From Colius striatus (lineage: Eukaryota; Chordata; Aves; Coliiformes; Coliidae), in contig NC_084768.1 in NCBI RefSeq assembly GCF_028858725.1, forward strand, positions 1,099,853 through 1,163,852: a stretch of DNA of 64,000 bases, read 5' to 3'. The notes below the pieces were generated by a model. It ran no database searches. It worked only from the letters and a program-made list of their open reading frames with translations, and was not told the origin of the DNA. Of the stretch, positions 11,212 to 20,849 are shown in pieces. The position numbers and the translations under genes are program-made. The first letter of the stretch is position 1. The number at the start of each line of letters is the position of its first letter.

Positions 11212-12470
11212 AAAGCACATCACAACCTGTGCAAACATACCTGTTACACACAGAGGTAGAACACAGCACCAAGCTCAGCTTGTAGACCTGAAACCTACAT
11301 GACCTCCAAACCATCACAGGTCACCTGTCCAGATGCTACAGGCCATGTCCTGGCATGTTCCTAGGAAATACAGAGCATCACTAGGCACAGACACCAAGGG
11401 TCACATCAGAGCCGTGCAAGTGATGGCAGCACACAGTTTGTACTGCACTGAATCACACACACTGTGTTTACAACATGTACAAGGTTTTACTGGAAGATAG
11501 ATTAAGTCAATGTTTGGAAGATTAATACAAGGCTGCAGTGTTCAGAACTAACTGCAGTGTGTACAAAAACAGTGGGAGATGGTGTCTTTACTTACAACTT
11601 TTGATGTACCATTTACTGGCTCAGTTGGACCTCTTTAAGGGGGCTGGAAAACATGACCAAGTCAACAATGCTCGTGTGGCTGAGACAGAACTGGACTGTA
11701 CAAATACATCCATGGCAGCAACACTACTGGAGCCAGGAATGCAGTGGAATAGCTGTCACTGTAACCAAGACACCTGATTCTCTCCCCTCCATAAAGCTCA
11801 GGGATACAGAATTCAACCTGGAGCATAGAGTCAATTTAGGAGAAAAACAGACTTGGAAAGAGAACTCATTGCATTTGCTGATGTGATCAACTGGTTGCAG
11901 AGCTTCACATTGGGGAAGGATTAACTATCCCTTCATCCCACTCCACACCACAGGCAATGCCCTGCAGGGTATTGCTCTTTTTCTCCAGCCTGGAATGGAC
12001 ATTGTTTTTAGGAAAAGAAGAACAGTTGCTTACAAATGAAGTTGTTGTTGGCATGTTTTTGCTCTTTCCTCTATCACTTGGACACAAAACCCCCAGTTGG
12101 AGGTTTCAGAATGCAAGAAATAGTCAAATACTGAGAATTAGACTGAGAATCAGAGATGGGAACAAATCAGGTGTTTACACTACACTGGGTGTTTGTCTTT
12201 GCTCTAAAAGCAGTAACAGCAAACACAGAGAATAAGGAACCTCTCAGCGTAGAGGAAACAGCATCTGCAACTTGGGTCTCAGAAAAAAACAACCTCAAGA
12301 GCCAAGCCCAAGACAAGCATCTTAAAAGTTGCCATTGTTGCAGCTGGAACCCCCGTGTCCCAGCAGGCCTAAAAGCAAGTCTGCCTTGTGACAGGTACAT
12401 GAACATCTGCCCCATGCCGACACAAATGCACAGCAGTTTTGACAGGAAAGATACAGCCTGAAAGCCCTGT
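11212..12470. repeat. Duplicated block, copy 2
   Basis: Homologous to 9168-10490. It lacks the expanded 45-bp array and carries the second 37-bp RBBP6-like exon at the equivalent place. The region to its right (12.5 kb) continues into the DWNN-like exon, so copy 2 lies closer to the 5' end of the ancestral gene. Confidence 0.8.
11596..11632 (-). pseudogene. RBBP6-like 37-bp exon, copy 2
   Basis: Minus-strand exon of exactly 37 bp with an acceptor (cagcccccttaaag) and a donor (AAAAGTT|gtaagt). It encodes GPTEPVNGTSKV, in the same phase as copy 1 and again matching RBBP6 RTEPAMATTKA. The exon is open. Whether a transcript uses one, both or neither copy cannot be told from sequence. Confidence 0.72.
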
Positions 12471-12535
12471 AAGCTCATAGAACAGGCGACCACCCTGAAA
12501 CCTCCACAAGGAGCACAATGCTGTAATGACACTTC

Positions 12536-12609
12536 CTTCTGTGATGCTGGTGGCTTTCACTCCTCCCACGGGGATTCTTCTCCCAGCCCCGAGGAGTTGG
12601 TGGGTCCCA
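12536..12609 (-). pseudogene. RBBP6-like DWNN-domain exon fragment, frameshifted
   Basis: Minus-strand sequence encodes RRIPVGGVKATSITEG, matching the end of the RBBP6 DWNN domain (VRRIPIGGVKSTSKTYV). The preceding codons read PTNSSGL, resembling RBBP6 IPKNSSVI, but in a different frame. One base therefore appears to be missing between NSS and RRIP. Exon borders are not clear. No sequence resembling the first DWNN exon (the MSCVHYKF start) was seen further upstream. Confidence 0.62.
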
Positions 12610-13029
12610 GCCGGCAGCCGGCGCCGGGGCCCGTCAGGGTGCAGCAGCCGCAGAAACGCTCCTGAGCCTCGGGGCTGGCACCAGCTGGGGCTTGGCTGGG
12701 GACACCAGGCAGGGGTGGCCCTGACACCCTGCCCATGTACCTGGCCGTGGCACCTGGGAACCTGCTCCTCTGCCCAGCCCTCTCATGGGATGGCAAAAGC
12801 AGCTCCATCAGCCCTGGCATGGTGCTGAGACATCTCTTGATGGGTGAGTCTGGAACCATCAGGCCTGGAAAGAGGAGAGCTTGCCCAGAACTCAGCTGCT
12901 CTCAGTTTTTGGCAGGCAGGCTGGGTTTTTGAGCTGCCTGGTGCTGCCACTGCTGGGGAGCACCCAGGAATCAGCCTGTAGCTGCTGTGGAGTGAGGGCA
13001 GCAGGAGTGAGCGGGGCTGTGTGCAGCTA
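12610..13029. other. No gene recognised
   Basis: GC-rich stretch directly upstream (minus sense) of the DWNN-like exon. It could hold the eroded start of the RBBP6-like locus, but nothing convincing is visible. Confidence 0.4.
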
Positions 13030-14270
13030 TTGAACAGGTTCAGCCTTTAAAGGTGTCCCCCCTGGGAAGCCTGCTTCCTTCTTCCTGCCAGGTGGTGTTT
13101 AGAACATAGACAGTTGCTTTTTGAAAGCAAAACCATCACACAAAAGCAAAGCCTGGCTGGGTGATTTCCCTTCCCCAGGGCTGGCCACTGGACAAGGTGC
13201 TGGTCGGCAGCACTCTCAGGTTGCAGGGCTGGGCCCAGGACAGGCCTTTTGCGGGCACCACATTTCTGGAGGCTCCTGCTAATGCAGTTCCTGGGCAGTG
13301 CTCAGGGAATGAGAGCAGTTGTCCGTAATTGCTAGCTTTGGTCCCTCCCCATCGGTTCTGGCTCCCTGCCCTCATCTGTTACTTCCTCCCTGTCTATCTT
13401 TACCTCACCACTGGTTTTTCTTTCTCTGTAGGACTCCTTGTCTGTATTTTCTAACCCCTCCCTGTGTGTCCTACATCCTGTTGCTATTTTTCTCCTCTCC
13501 TGCTCCCTGTCCTTTGCCTTTTTCTATCACCATGTTGTGATTCCTGGCCTTATTTTCCCTCTCCCCCACAGCCTGTCCCCACTTTCCTGCCCATCTCTCT
13601 TGCTCAGCTGGCTGGAACTTCTCTCTGGGCCTCCATCCTGCTCCTCACCCCCTTTTAGCTCTTCCTCTGACTCTCTCAGCCCATCGCTGTTCCACCCTCC
13701 TGCGCCTGCTTCTGCTGATCCACATCCCTCTGTTCCTCGCTCTCTCTGGATGCTTTCCTGTCCTTCTCTTCTCTGTCCCTGCCTTCTGTCCCTGTCTCTC
13801 CCTTTCTCTCTCCTTTCCCTTGTCTCTCTGTCCTAATCCCTGTCCCATTTCTCTGTCACTCCACTCTCCTGGTGCCTTTTCTGTCTCTCTGCCCCCTGTC
13901 CCTCTCCCTGTCTGTGTCTGTGTATCCCCCTGTCCTCCTTTCTGCCCTTCCAATCCTCTCTCTGTCCCTCTCTGCTGCTGCTTGTTGCTCTTTTTCCTCC
14001 TGCACTCCCTGTCTCCTTAAGCTCCATCCCTTTCCTGCTCTGTCCCTCTGCCCTGCTCCTCCCCGTATTTTCCTCCTCCTCCTCCTTTGGCTCCTCCTGG
14101 GGCTGGGCCTGTGCAGCCCCGGGGAGGCGGCCATGGGGCTGCAGGGTCAGGGGGGCCTGGCCAGGGGCTGGTGTCCCTGCAGGGTCAGGCAGCAGGAAGG
14201 AGGCCCCGGGGCACGTGGGAGCTGTAGCCCTGGGCTGGCAGCCGTCCCTGTTCATTGCTGGGCCAGCCAA
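13030..14270. repeat. Pyrimidine-rich block, left arm of a long inverted duplication
   Basis: This block is the reverse complement of about 59100-60430. Matching anchors are 'aaaggtgtcccccctgggaagcctgcttcc', 'ttgaaagcaaaaccatcaca', 'ggctggccactggacaaggtgctggtcggcagcactctcagg' and 'ggaggcggccatggggctgcagggtcag'. Most of the interior is a CT-rich tract with 'ctgtccctgtctct' type units. It may be a segmental duplication or two members of an unnamed dispersed repeat. Long open frames within it are low-complexity shadows. Confidence 0.85.
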
Positions 14271-14339
14271 GGGCACTCACAGCTCATTCCCCCGCCCAGC
14301 AGCACTGTCTGTGCCTCAGTGTGTCTGTGCCAGAGGCTC

Positions 14340-14640
14340 CCTCAGCGCCCAGCCCCGGGGCAGCCAATGGCAGCGCAGCAGGCGGGAACAGCCCTGATTG
14401 ACGTGTGGGCGGCAGCCAATCGGAGGCGGCGACGCCTCAGGGAGGGCGGGACCAGGCAGGGCAGTGACAGCCCCGCAGCCAATCAGAGGCGGCGGCGCCT
14501 CAGGGCGGGCTCTGGCCTCTCCCGCCCTGTGCTGCAAAGCCCCTGAGCCACAGGCAGAGGCAGAGGCAGGGCCAGAGAGACGGGAGCTGCTGGACACAGG
14601 CCCCGAGGGGCCGAGTGCTGAGGGGCCGGCACATGGCTGT
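14340..14640. promoter_or_regulatory. CpG/CCAAT promoter-like segment
   Basis: Three CCAAT boxes in the context cagccaat lie at 14361, 14413 and 14476. The last two belong to a 63-bp direct duplication that includes ggaggcggcg and gcctcaggg GC boxes. The stretch is CpG-rich compared with its flanks. NF-Y binds CCAAT in such spaced arrays, so a TATA-less promoter is likely. A Met codon at 14635 opens a short frame downstream, but no gene could be assigned. Confidence 0.6.
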
Positions 14641-14999
14641 GGCAGCAGAGGCTGCGGCCCTGCAGAGGAGAAGGCTGAACTCAGGGGCCCTTCTCAGCGC
14701 TGAGGGCTCCCTGCAGGGCGGGGGGCGAGAGGCTGGGGCCGGTGTGTGCTGTGTGGTGGGCAGGGACGGGACACGGGGTGCCGGGCACATGCTGACACAG
14801 GGGCGGCCACCCAAGGCCCTCCCTGGGTACCCCCAGGCACTGCCCATGTGCAGTGGGGTGTGAGGGGACGCGGCACGCAGCGGCCGCACGGGCACAGAGA
14901 CACACAAGGGCAGCATCTGCCCAGCTCCTGCTTGTGCCCTCCAAGGGGAGGCCTTGGCAGCTCAAAAGGAGGGGGTTTACCCAACAAGGTGTGTTAGAA

Positions 15000-15600
15000 A
15001 GCTAAAACGAGGCTTTGGATGCTGATAACTGAGGTTGAGACCTGAGAATGAGGGATTGAAAGCTGAAAAGGAACAGGTTAAAGCTAAAAAGAACAACTTG
15101 GGCCACAAAGTGAGGCTTTGGAATATAAACCTGGAGGACTGTGTTCCAAGCAATAAGGTTAAAAAAGGCAAAAAGGGGGCTTTGGAAGCTCAAAATGAGC
15201 ATCTGGGACACAACACAAGCCTTTTGAGGTTAAAATTGAGTGTTTGGAAGCTAAGAAATGAGGGTTTGAGCACAAAAGTGAGACTTTGAAAATACGGGTG
15301 ATGGTTTGGACCTAGAAGAGGATGATTTGAAATCTAAACCCAAGGTTTGGAATGTGACAATCAGGCTTTGGGAATAAGGGTTTGGGTCACTAAGTGAGGT
15401 TTCAAAGATTTACATGGGGGCTTAGGCCTCAAAATAAGGCATTGGAAGCTAAAAAGGAGGATTTGGGCCCCCAGAGGAGGGTTTGGAAGCAAAAACTCTC
15501 ACTTTGAATGATGAAAATGAAGCTTTGTTCCAAAAAGTACCGCTTTGGAAGCTAAAAATGAGGTTTTGGATGCAAACCAGGAGGTCTTGGGTCCCAGATT
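15000..15600. repeat. Degenerate 21-bp tandem repeat
   Basis: Units of about 21 bp with consensus near 'gaggctttggaagctaaaaat' repeat through the segment, heavily diverged. Because 21 bp is seven codons, the plus-strand frame 15035-15289 shows a heptad-like pattern (for example NEGLKAEKEQVKAKKNNL). I see no initiation context or splice signals. A short piece of the same repeat sits in the first intron of the AKAP1-like gene at 18058-18115. Confidence 0.75.
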
Positions 15601-15775
15601 GAGGACTGAGCCAGCCAAGTTCTACCTTCCCAGCCCTTTAGGTGTGGGAGCTGCCCTCAGTCGTGTGCAGTTCGTCTGCTCAGCCCAGATGAACAGATGC
15701 AGGGTGCAGGCCAGAGAGATGGGGTGGGCACTGAGGCACACAAGGAAGAACCCAGCCGCAGCTTTCCTACCTCTG

Positions 15776-16230
15776 TCATAGAACCATGGAATTGTTATGG
15801 TTGGAAAAGGCCTCTCAGATGATCGAGTCCAAGCCCTCACCTCACACTGCCGGGCCCATCGCTGAACCACATCCCTCAGCGCTTCATCTACGCGACTTGT
15901 GAATATCTCCAGGGGTGGGGACTGCACCAGCTCCCTGGGCAGCCCGTCCCAGTGCTTCACAACCCTCTGAGTGACAAACTTCTTCCTGGTGTCCAACCTG
16001 AACCTGCCCTGGCGCAGCTTAAACCCCTTAAACCCGTTTCCTCGTGTTCTGGAGAGAAGAGCTCGACCCCCACCTCACTACAACCCCCTTCAGGCAGCTG
16101 TAGAGAGTGATCCTGTCTCCTCTCAGCCTCCTCTAGGCTCAGCATCCCCAGCTCCCTGAGCCTCTCCTCATCAGACCTGTTCTCATGACCCTTCTGCAGC
16201 TTCGCTGGGACTCTGACACCCAGCTGAACC
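15776..16230 (-). mobile_element. CR1 LINE 3' fragment
   Basis: Starts 'atagaaccatggaattgttatggttggaaaaggcctctcagatgatcgagtccaa' and continues through 'ccctgggcagcccgtcccagtgcttcacaaccctctgagtga' to the 'ccccagctccctgagcctctcctcat' block. It is the reverse complement of a CR1 3' end and a different subfamily from the 21.6-kb copy. Confidence 0.92.
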
Positions 16231-17640
16231 GAAGGTGCCATTGATGGCAGCAACAGGTTCCCCAGGTGCTGGTGGGCTGCTGGGGATGGACACAGCGTCT
16301 GCCAAAGCATGTGCAGATGTTGAGGCTGCGAATAGTGCAGCAGGAGATGAGAGAAGCGACTATGCAGAGGATTTCTGAGCTTCCCCAGCCAGCCCTTGGC
16401 ACAACCAGCTCTGAGCCAGAGGCGTCCCTGTGGGGGCAGAGAGGTGCAGCCGTTTGCTGCTCCCAGGAGTCGGAGGCAGCCTGAGATGGAACCTTCCCTG
16501 ACGGATTCACGATGGTGTCTTCCCTAACAGCCCCTTTCTTAAGCCATTTTTACAGTCTCTTTCCCTGTGAGGTGGGGCTGGAGTGCCTCTGGTCACACAG
16601 ACCTTCATCTGGATTGCTGTGTAATGCTCTCACTTTGCTTTTAAAGGTGTGGGGTAAGGACAATGCAGAGCACATGCTCAGTGAGGGCTGGTGGCACCTT
16701 GGAGCTGGGTGGGCTTTGGGATGGAGCTGTGTTTCGGTGCTATAATGAGAGTCTAATGAGCAAAGTTCACCCAAAACCCAGCGTTTGTCAAACAATGTCA
16801 GGCTGTTGGCCCAGGTGTCAAATGAATTGCAGATGTTACAGAAGCATCAGAGCACAGAAGCGTCATTCAGCCAGAAATCTGCAAGAACACATTTGTAAGT
16901 GTTTGGTATCTGAAATATTGGCGTTAGGAACTTGTCCCTTGTGGCAGTACAAGCTTCAGGACATGGCTGATCTTGTAGAGCTGCAAGAAGCCGTCACAGC
17001 AGCACATCTCACTCCTGTTGTTATCTGGCAAGAGCAGAACTTATCTTGGACCAATCAGAGTAAGAGAAGTGAAGAAGCAACTGCTGAAGCCTGTCCTGTG
17101 GTTTGGCAAAACACCAGGAAGCCAAAGGTGAAGAAGACACTGTGAGGAAGACTCAGATCTTCATCCTCAATGGCCCCCGAGGCCCAGCGAAGGAGGCGTG
17201 AGGGAGCTGTGGCCTGGGCAGACTGAGGCAGGACAATGGGGGGAACTCATGAAGAAGTGCAGTGAATGTGCAGATCTAGTCTGGGCACACGTGGAAAGTT
17301 TTGCTCTAAGGAGGACACACTCTTGGTGGAGCCATCCCCTGTGTGCCCAGTGCTGCCAGAAACACCTGCTTGACAGTCGCATTGGCTGTTGAGTCCTGGT
17401 TGGCACTTTCCTGGCATCACAAACACACAGCTTGTGAGTCCCACAGTACCCTGCAGCTCCCTTCTTCTGCAAGAGCTCACAGGGCTGCCCACGCAGTCTC
17501 CGCTCTGTCCCAGCCTCTGTGCTGGTGTCCCAGGGAGCCACTGTGGAGCGGATTTCTTGCTCCCCAGCTGCCTCCTCCCTGCAGCTGAGCATTCCAGAGG
17601 TCATCCCAGGGGAGGGGCAGCGCTGTGGCCGTCACCAAGG
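16231..17640. other. No gene recognised
   Basis: The plus strand has an open frame at 16663-17145 (160 codons), whose second half has unremarkable amino-acid composition and no low-complexity bias. I recognise no domain and it lacks a clear promoter or splice structure. It may be an eroded exon. Confidence 0.35.
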
Positions 17641-17659
17641 GAGACAGAGAACGTTGGGC

Positions 17660-17735
17660 GCTGCTGATGTCACACAGAGGCTGTTCCAGACCCCACCCGG
17701 CGTTTGTGACCTCACCTGGCCAGAGGCTATAAAGC
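17660..17735 (+). promoter_or_regulatory. TATA/CRE-like core promoter of the AKAP1-like gene
   Basis: A TATA box (TATAAAG, 17728-17734) lies about 30 bp before a plausible start site near 17760. Upstream are two CRE-like octamers, TGATGTCA at 17665-17672 and TGACCTCA at 17707-17714. A TATA box plus variant CREs is a common arrangement in germ-cell promoters driven by CREM-type factors. That tissue suggestion is inference only. Confidence 0.65.
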
Positions 17736-17759
17736 CTCCCAGCGGGACAGCCAGAGCCA

Positions 17760-17892
17760 GAGCCTCCCAGCAGGACAGTTGAGCTGCCCTTGGGACAACT
17801 CAGCTCCTTCCCTCGCTATTTGCCTTCGTGCTTTCTTCCAGACATTTCTCCATTACTGCCCAGTTCTTCTCAACTCCCGTCCTCTTCCAAAG
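17760..17892 (+). other. Predicted 5' UTR exon of the AKAP1-like gene
   Basis: The sequence from about 17760 ends in a strong donor (CCAAAG|gtaagg, GT at 17893). The matching acceptor (tctcctgctag, ending 18243) lies just before the start codon of the next exon. No ATG-led long frame occurs in it, so it is taken as non-coding leader. The 5' end is inferred from TATA spacing. Confidence 0.6.
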
Positions 17893-18057
17893 GTAAGGAT
17901 GACCCAAACTCTCAGGACAGAGAAGAGGATGTAGAAAGGGCTGACAGGAGAGGCTGCTCTGCACCTCCCAGTCCCTTTCCATGCTGAGCTCTTCCACGTC
18001 TCGAGGCTGGACAAGGCTATGGGTAGTGTTGCTGTCTGGTGGTTCTTCTGTTGGCCT

Positions 18058-18115
18058 CAAAATGAGGCTTTGGAAGCTAAAAAAGAGACTTTGGGCCCAA
18101 AAAGGAGGTTTTAGA
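18058..18115. repeat. Fragment of the 21-bp repeat family in intron 1
   Basis: Reads 'gaggctttggaagctaaaa' and further copies, the same unit as the 15.0-15.6 kb array. It shows that this repeat is dispersed and not a single local array. Confidence 0.75.
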
Positions 18116-18263
18116 TCATAGAGCTGGTAGAGCAGAGCTGGGAGTGGAAGGAGCAGCTGGGAAACTGTTCCTGGCAATAGCTCAAGCTATTCCTGTTCCC
18201 TTCCCTGGGAGTACTTGACCATGCTGTCTGTTTCTCCTGCTAGATCCTGCTGAGCTCTGTGCA

Positions 18264-20586
18264 ATGGCTCTTCGCTTTGCCAGCGTGATCCCCTACGTTG
18301 TGCCTGGAGCGCTGGCACTGCTGGGCTGCTGGTGGCTCTACTCCTACCGCAGAGAGCAGGCCAGAGCTGGTGCTGAAGCGGCAGCAGCTGCTGAGGAAGA
18401 GCAGCAGAGAGGAGGGACAGAGGAAGAGTCCTGGCCCCAAGGGGAAGCCTGTGTCCCTCAGGAGCTGCCTGTGTCATCAGCAGAGCAATGCCCAGAGACC
18501 GACCTTTGGGATGTGTCAGCACCAAGAGCTGAGCCCAGCACTGCTGAGGGTGGCACGGCAGGAGCAGAGACAGGAGGGTGTGCAGAGGAGAGCGGCGTCC
18601 CTGCTGCTGTTTCTGTCCCTGCGCTTCCCAAGAGCACAGAGTGTCCCTCCAGTGCTGCAGCCAGCCCCGCACAGGCCTCAGGCTCCGGTGCCAATGCAGA
18701 GCAGCGGCCGTCAGCTGAGCAGTGCCCAGAGCAGGCAGAGCCCCGGGCTGAGGCAGCACTGCCGGGTGCCGCGCGGGATGTGCCCGCTGGGCTCTGCCCG
18801 ACTGCAGCCGCCCCAGCTGATGCCCCTCCGCAGGCGGCCGGCGCTGCTGCCCCTGAGCGGGGGCTGTTGGAGGTGGCGGCAGTGGCTGAGCACATGGCTG
18901 CCAGCAGGGATGCTGCGGGGCTGCTGGCGGCGGGCAGCGACGCGCGTGGTGCGTCAGATAAGGGCTGTGCCGGGCTGCTCGGCACCTGTCTGGGCCGGGG
19001 CCGAGACAGACGGCTGCTGCTATAGTTGGGGCAGTTTTGGTCAGCACTGGGGTCTTCTCCCTGCATGCTGAGACCCCTGTGAAGAGTCGCAATGAAGCCA
19101 TGGGGAAATGCAGCAGAGCTTGCTGCAGCAGCAGCTCCGTGCTGGCGTTGGCTCAGCTCACATTACGCTGGGAACTCAGGGTCGCCTCTGTATGAAAGGA
19201 TCTCTTTTCCTGACCTGGTGTCTGGGAGCTGCATTGTGTGGGCTGTCTGAATGCTGACACGGGTGCCTGTCTTGCAGGTGTAAATGGGACTGACTGGGGC
19301 TTGGGGGACACTGGCTGTCCCGTGAGGAAGACAGGGACTGGCCAGAAGTCTCACTGCAGAAGAAAATCCAGGCAGTCCGACATCATTGCCAGGGAAATAG
19401 AGGTGCCAAAGGTAAGCAGCCACTGTCCTGCTCTACACAGCCATCTTCTGCATCTTCCAGTCTGCCATCCCAGGGGGATCAACAGCCAACCAACGAAGGT
19501 TTCAGTGTTGAACTCCCATCAGGACCCAGCAGCAATGAAGAACCAGAGCACAGCTGTAACCAAGGGGCCTGCTGGTGACTTTGGTGGTTGTCGGAGTCCT
19601 TCTCCATCACCTTCCACTCTGATCTGTCAGTGTGATGCTCTGAAAGCCTTCAGAAGGCTTTGAGGGTTCACAGTCCCTGAGAGCAGGGGATGAGTTGCTT
19701 TCTTCCCCTCTTTAGGAGGGTCACAATTCAACTGTCTGTGCAAACCCACCCTCAGAATGAGCTGTGGGAACTGGGAATATGGGCAAAAGAAGGCCCAGGG
19801 GACAGTGGTGGTTGAGCTACATTTCTCTGCCTGACTCTTGCTTTCTTGTCCCTCCTCTCAAGGCATTAGTGAGACACTTGGTTGGCAAACAAGGACAGTT
19901 TATTAATGCCTTGAGTAAAGAGTCTGGGGCCAAAGTTTCCGTCTGGACGCTCCCTCATCTCCGTGACTCTGAAATCTGTCTCATCAAAGGTAAGAGGAAT
20001 GCCTCCTCATGAGACGGGCAAGGAACTGAAGTGGGTTCAGGGGCTTGGGGAGGCCGGTGCTTTTGCCAAAGTGTTCTGCTTGGTGCTATTCCAGCAGAGG
20101 GATGCGGCCAATGGCCTGGGCCTGGGCACGGGAAGCCTGTGCTCTGGGGCTGACAATGCATTTGAGCAGCTTTGGCTGCTGGAGCTTTACCAATCCCTTC
20201 TGCAGAGTCCCTTGGGGCGTGCAGGAGCAGCTGTGGGATGTGTATCAGCACAGGCAGTCTGGCCTGGGAAGGATGTTAGATGAAGGGTGGCTGGAAAGTG
20301 TCTGCCAGCGAGTTGGGTTCACGCTGTTGGGCAGGGGCCTGGGAGCGGGAGCTGCTGCCATTGGAACAGATTGGCCACAGAACCTGATATCAAAGCCACT
20401 GAGCTTGTTGATACAGCACAGGAGGTTTCTGGCAGCTGGATTGCTTCCCGGGGCAGGGGTGGGTGTCCTCAGCCTGCCTGTGCTGCTGACTTTCTTTCTG
20501 TGGGCTTTGTTCTTCCAGGCCTCCCCCATCAGGTTGACAGAGCGCTGAGCCTGATGGCCGAGAGGTTCCACGTCAGCCACCAATAA
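18264..20586 (+). CDS. AKAP1-like membrane-anchored KH-domain protein
   Basis: Four coding exons join in frame: 18264-18948, 19278-19411, 19863-19989 and 20519-20586, 337 codons plus stop. Every junction is GT-AG and the phases agree (1, 0, 1). The N-terminus (residues 1-26) has a hydrophobic helix, PYVVPGALALLGCWWLYSYR, resembling the AKAP1 mitochondrial outer-membrane anchor. A long Ala/Glu/Pro-rich low-complexity linker follows. The last three exons encode a KH domain starting DIIAREIEVPK, with the RNA-binding GxxG loop in LVGKQGQF, then SGAKVSVWTLP and HQVDRALSLMAERF. These match AKAP1 [20 protein letters not shown]...SGAKIYISTLP...HVDKALNLIGKKF. The protein stops there, without the Tudor domain of AKAP1 and at roughly a third of its length. 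No clear PKA-RII amphipathic helix is seen. A role in tethering RNA to mitochondria is inferred. Confidence 0.82.
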
Positions 20587-20762
20587 CATCTTCCCTCTGC
20601 GTCCCCCTGCACCAGCCACACGTCCTTCCAACCTCAGCACTGCAAAGTTCTAGATGCCTGACTGCTCTCTGCAGAGAGAAAGAGGAGCAATTGCCAGATC
20701 CTGCCCAGCCCCATGGTGGTTAATCTGTTTCTGTTTATTCCAACTCTGTGGATATACTTTGA

Positions 20763-20768
20763 AATAAA
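20763..20768 (+). terminator. Poly(A) signal of the AKAP1-like gene
   Basis: A canonical AATAAA lies 177 bp after the TAA stop, in a short unique 3' UTR. The pyrimidine-rich minisatellite begins about 100 bp later. This closes a compact gene of about 3 kb. Confidence 0.75.
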
Positions 20769-20849
20769 GTCTCATCCTGGAGCAGAAAAACCCTGGCAGC
20801 CAAGGGAACTCAACAGAAACATTTTCACCCCCAAAATGTCCCCTGTGGG

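Noticed and set aside
13833-14546. Long frames on both strands in the CT-rich block
   Set aside because: Low-complexity sequence leaves frames open; Ser/Leu/Pro or Arg/Glu/Gly composition only.
18187-19101. 304-codon minus-strand frame
   Set aside because: Antisense to the GC-rich first coding exon of the AKAP1-like gene; no domain and no splice logic.
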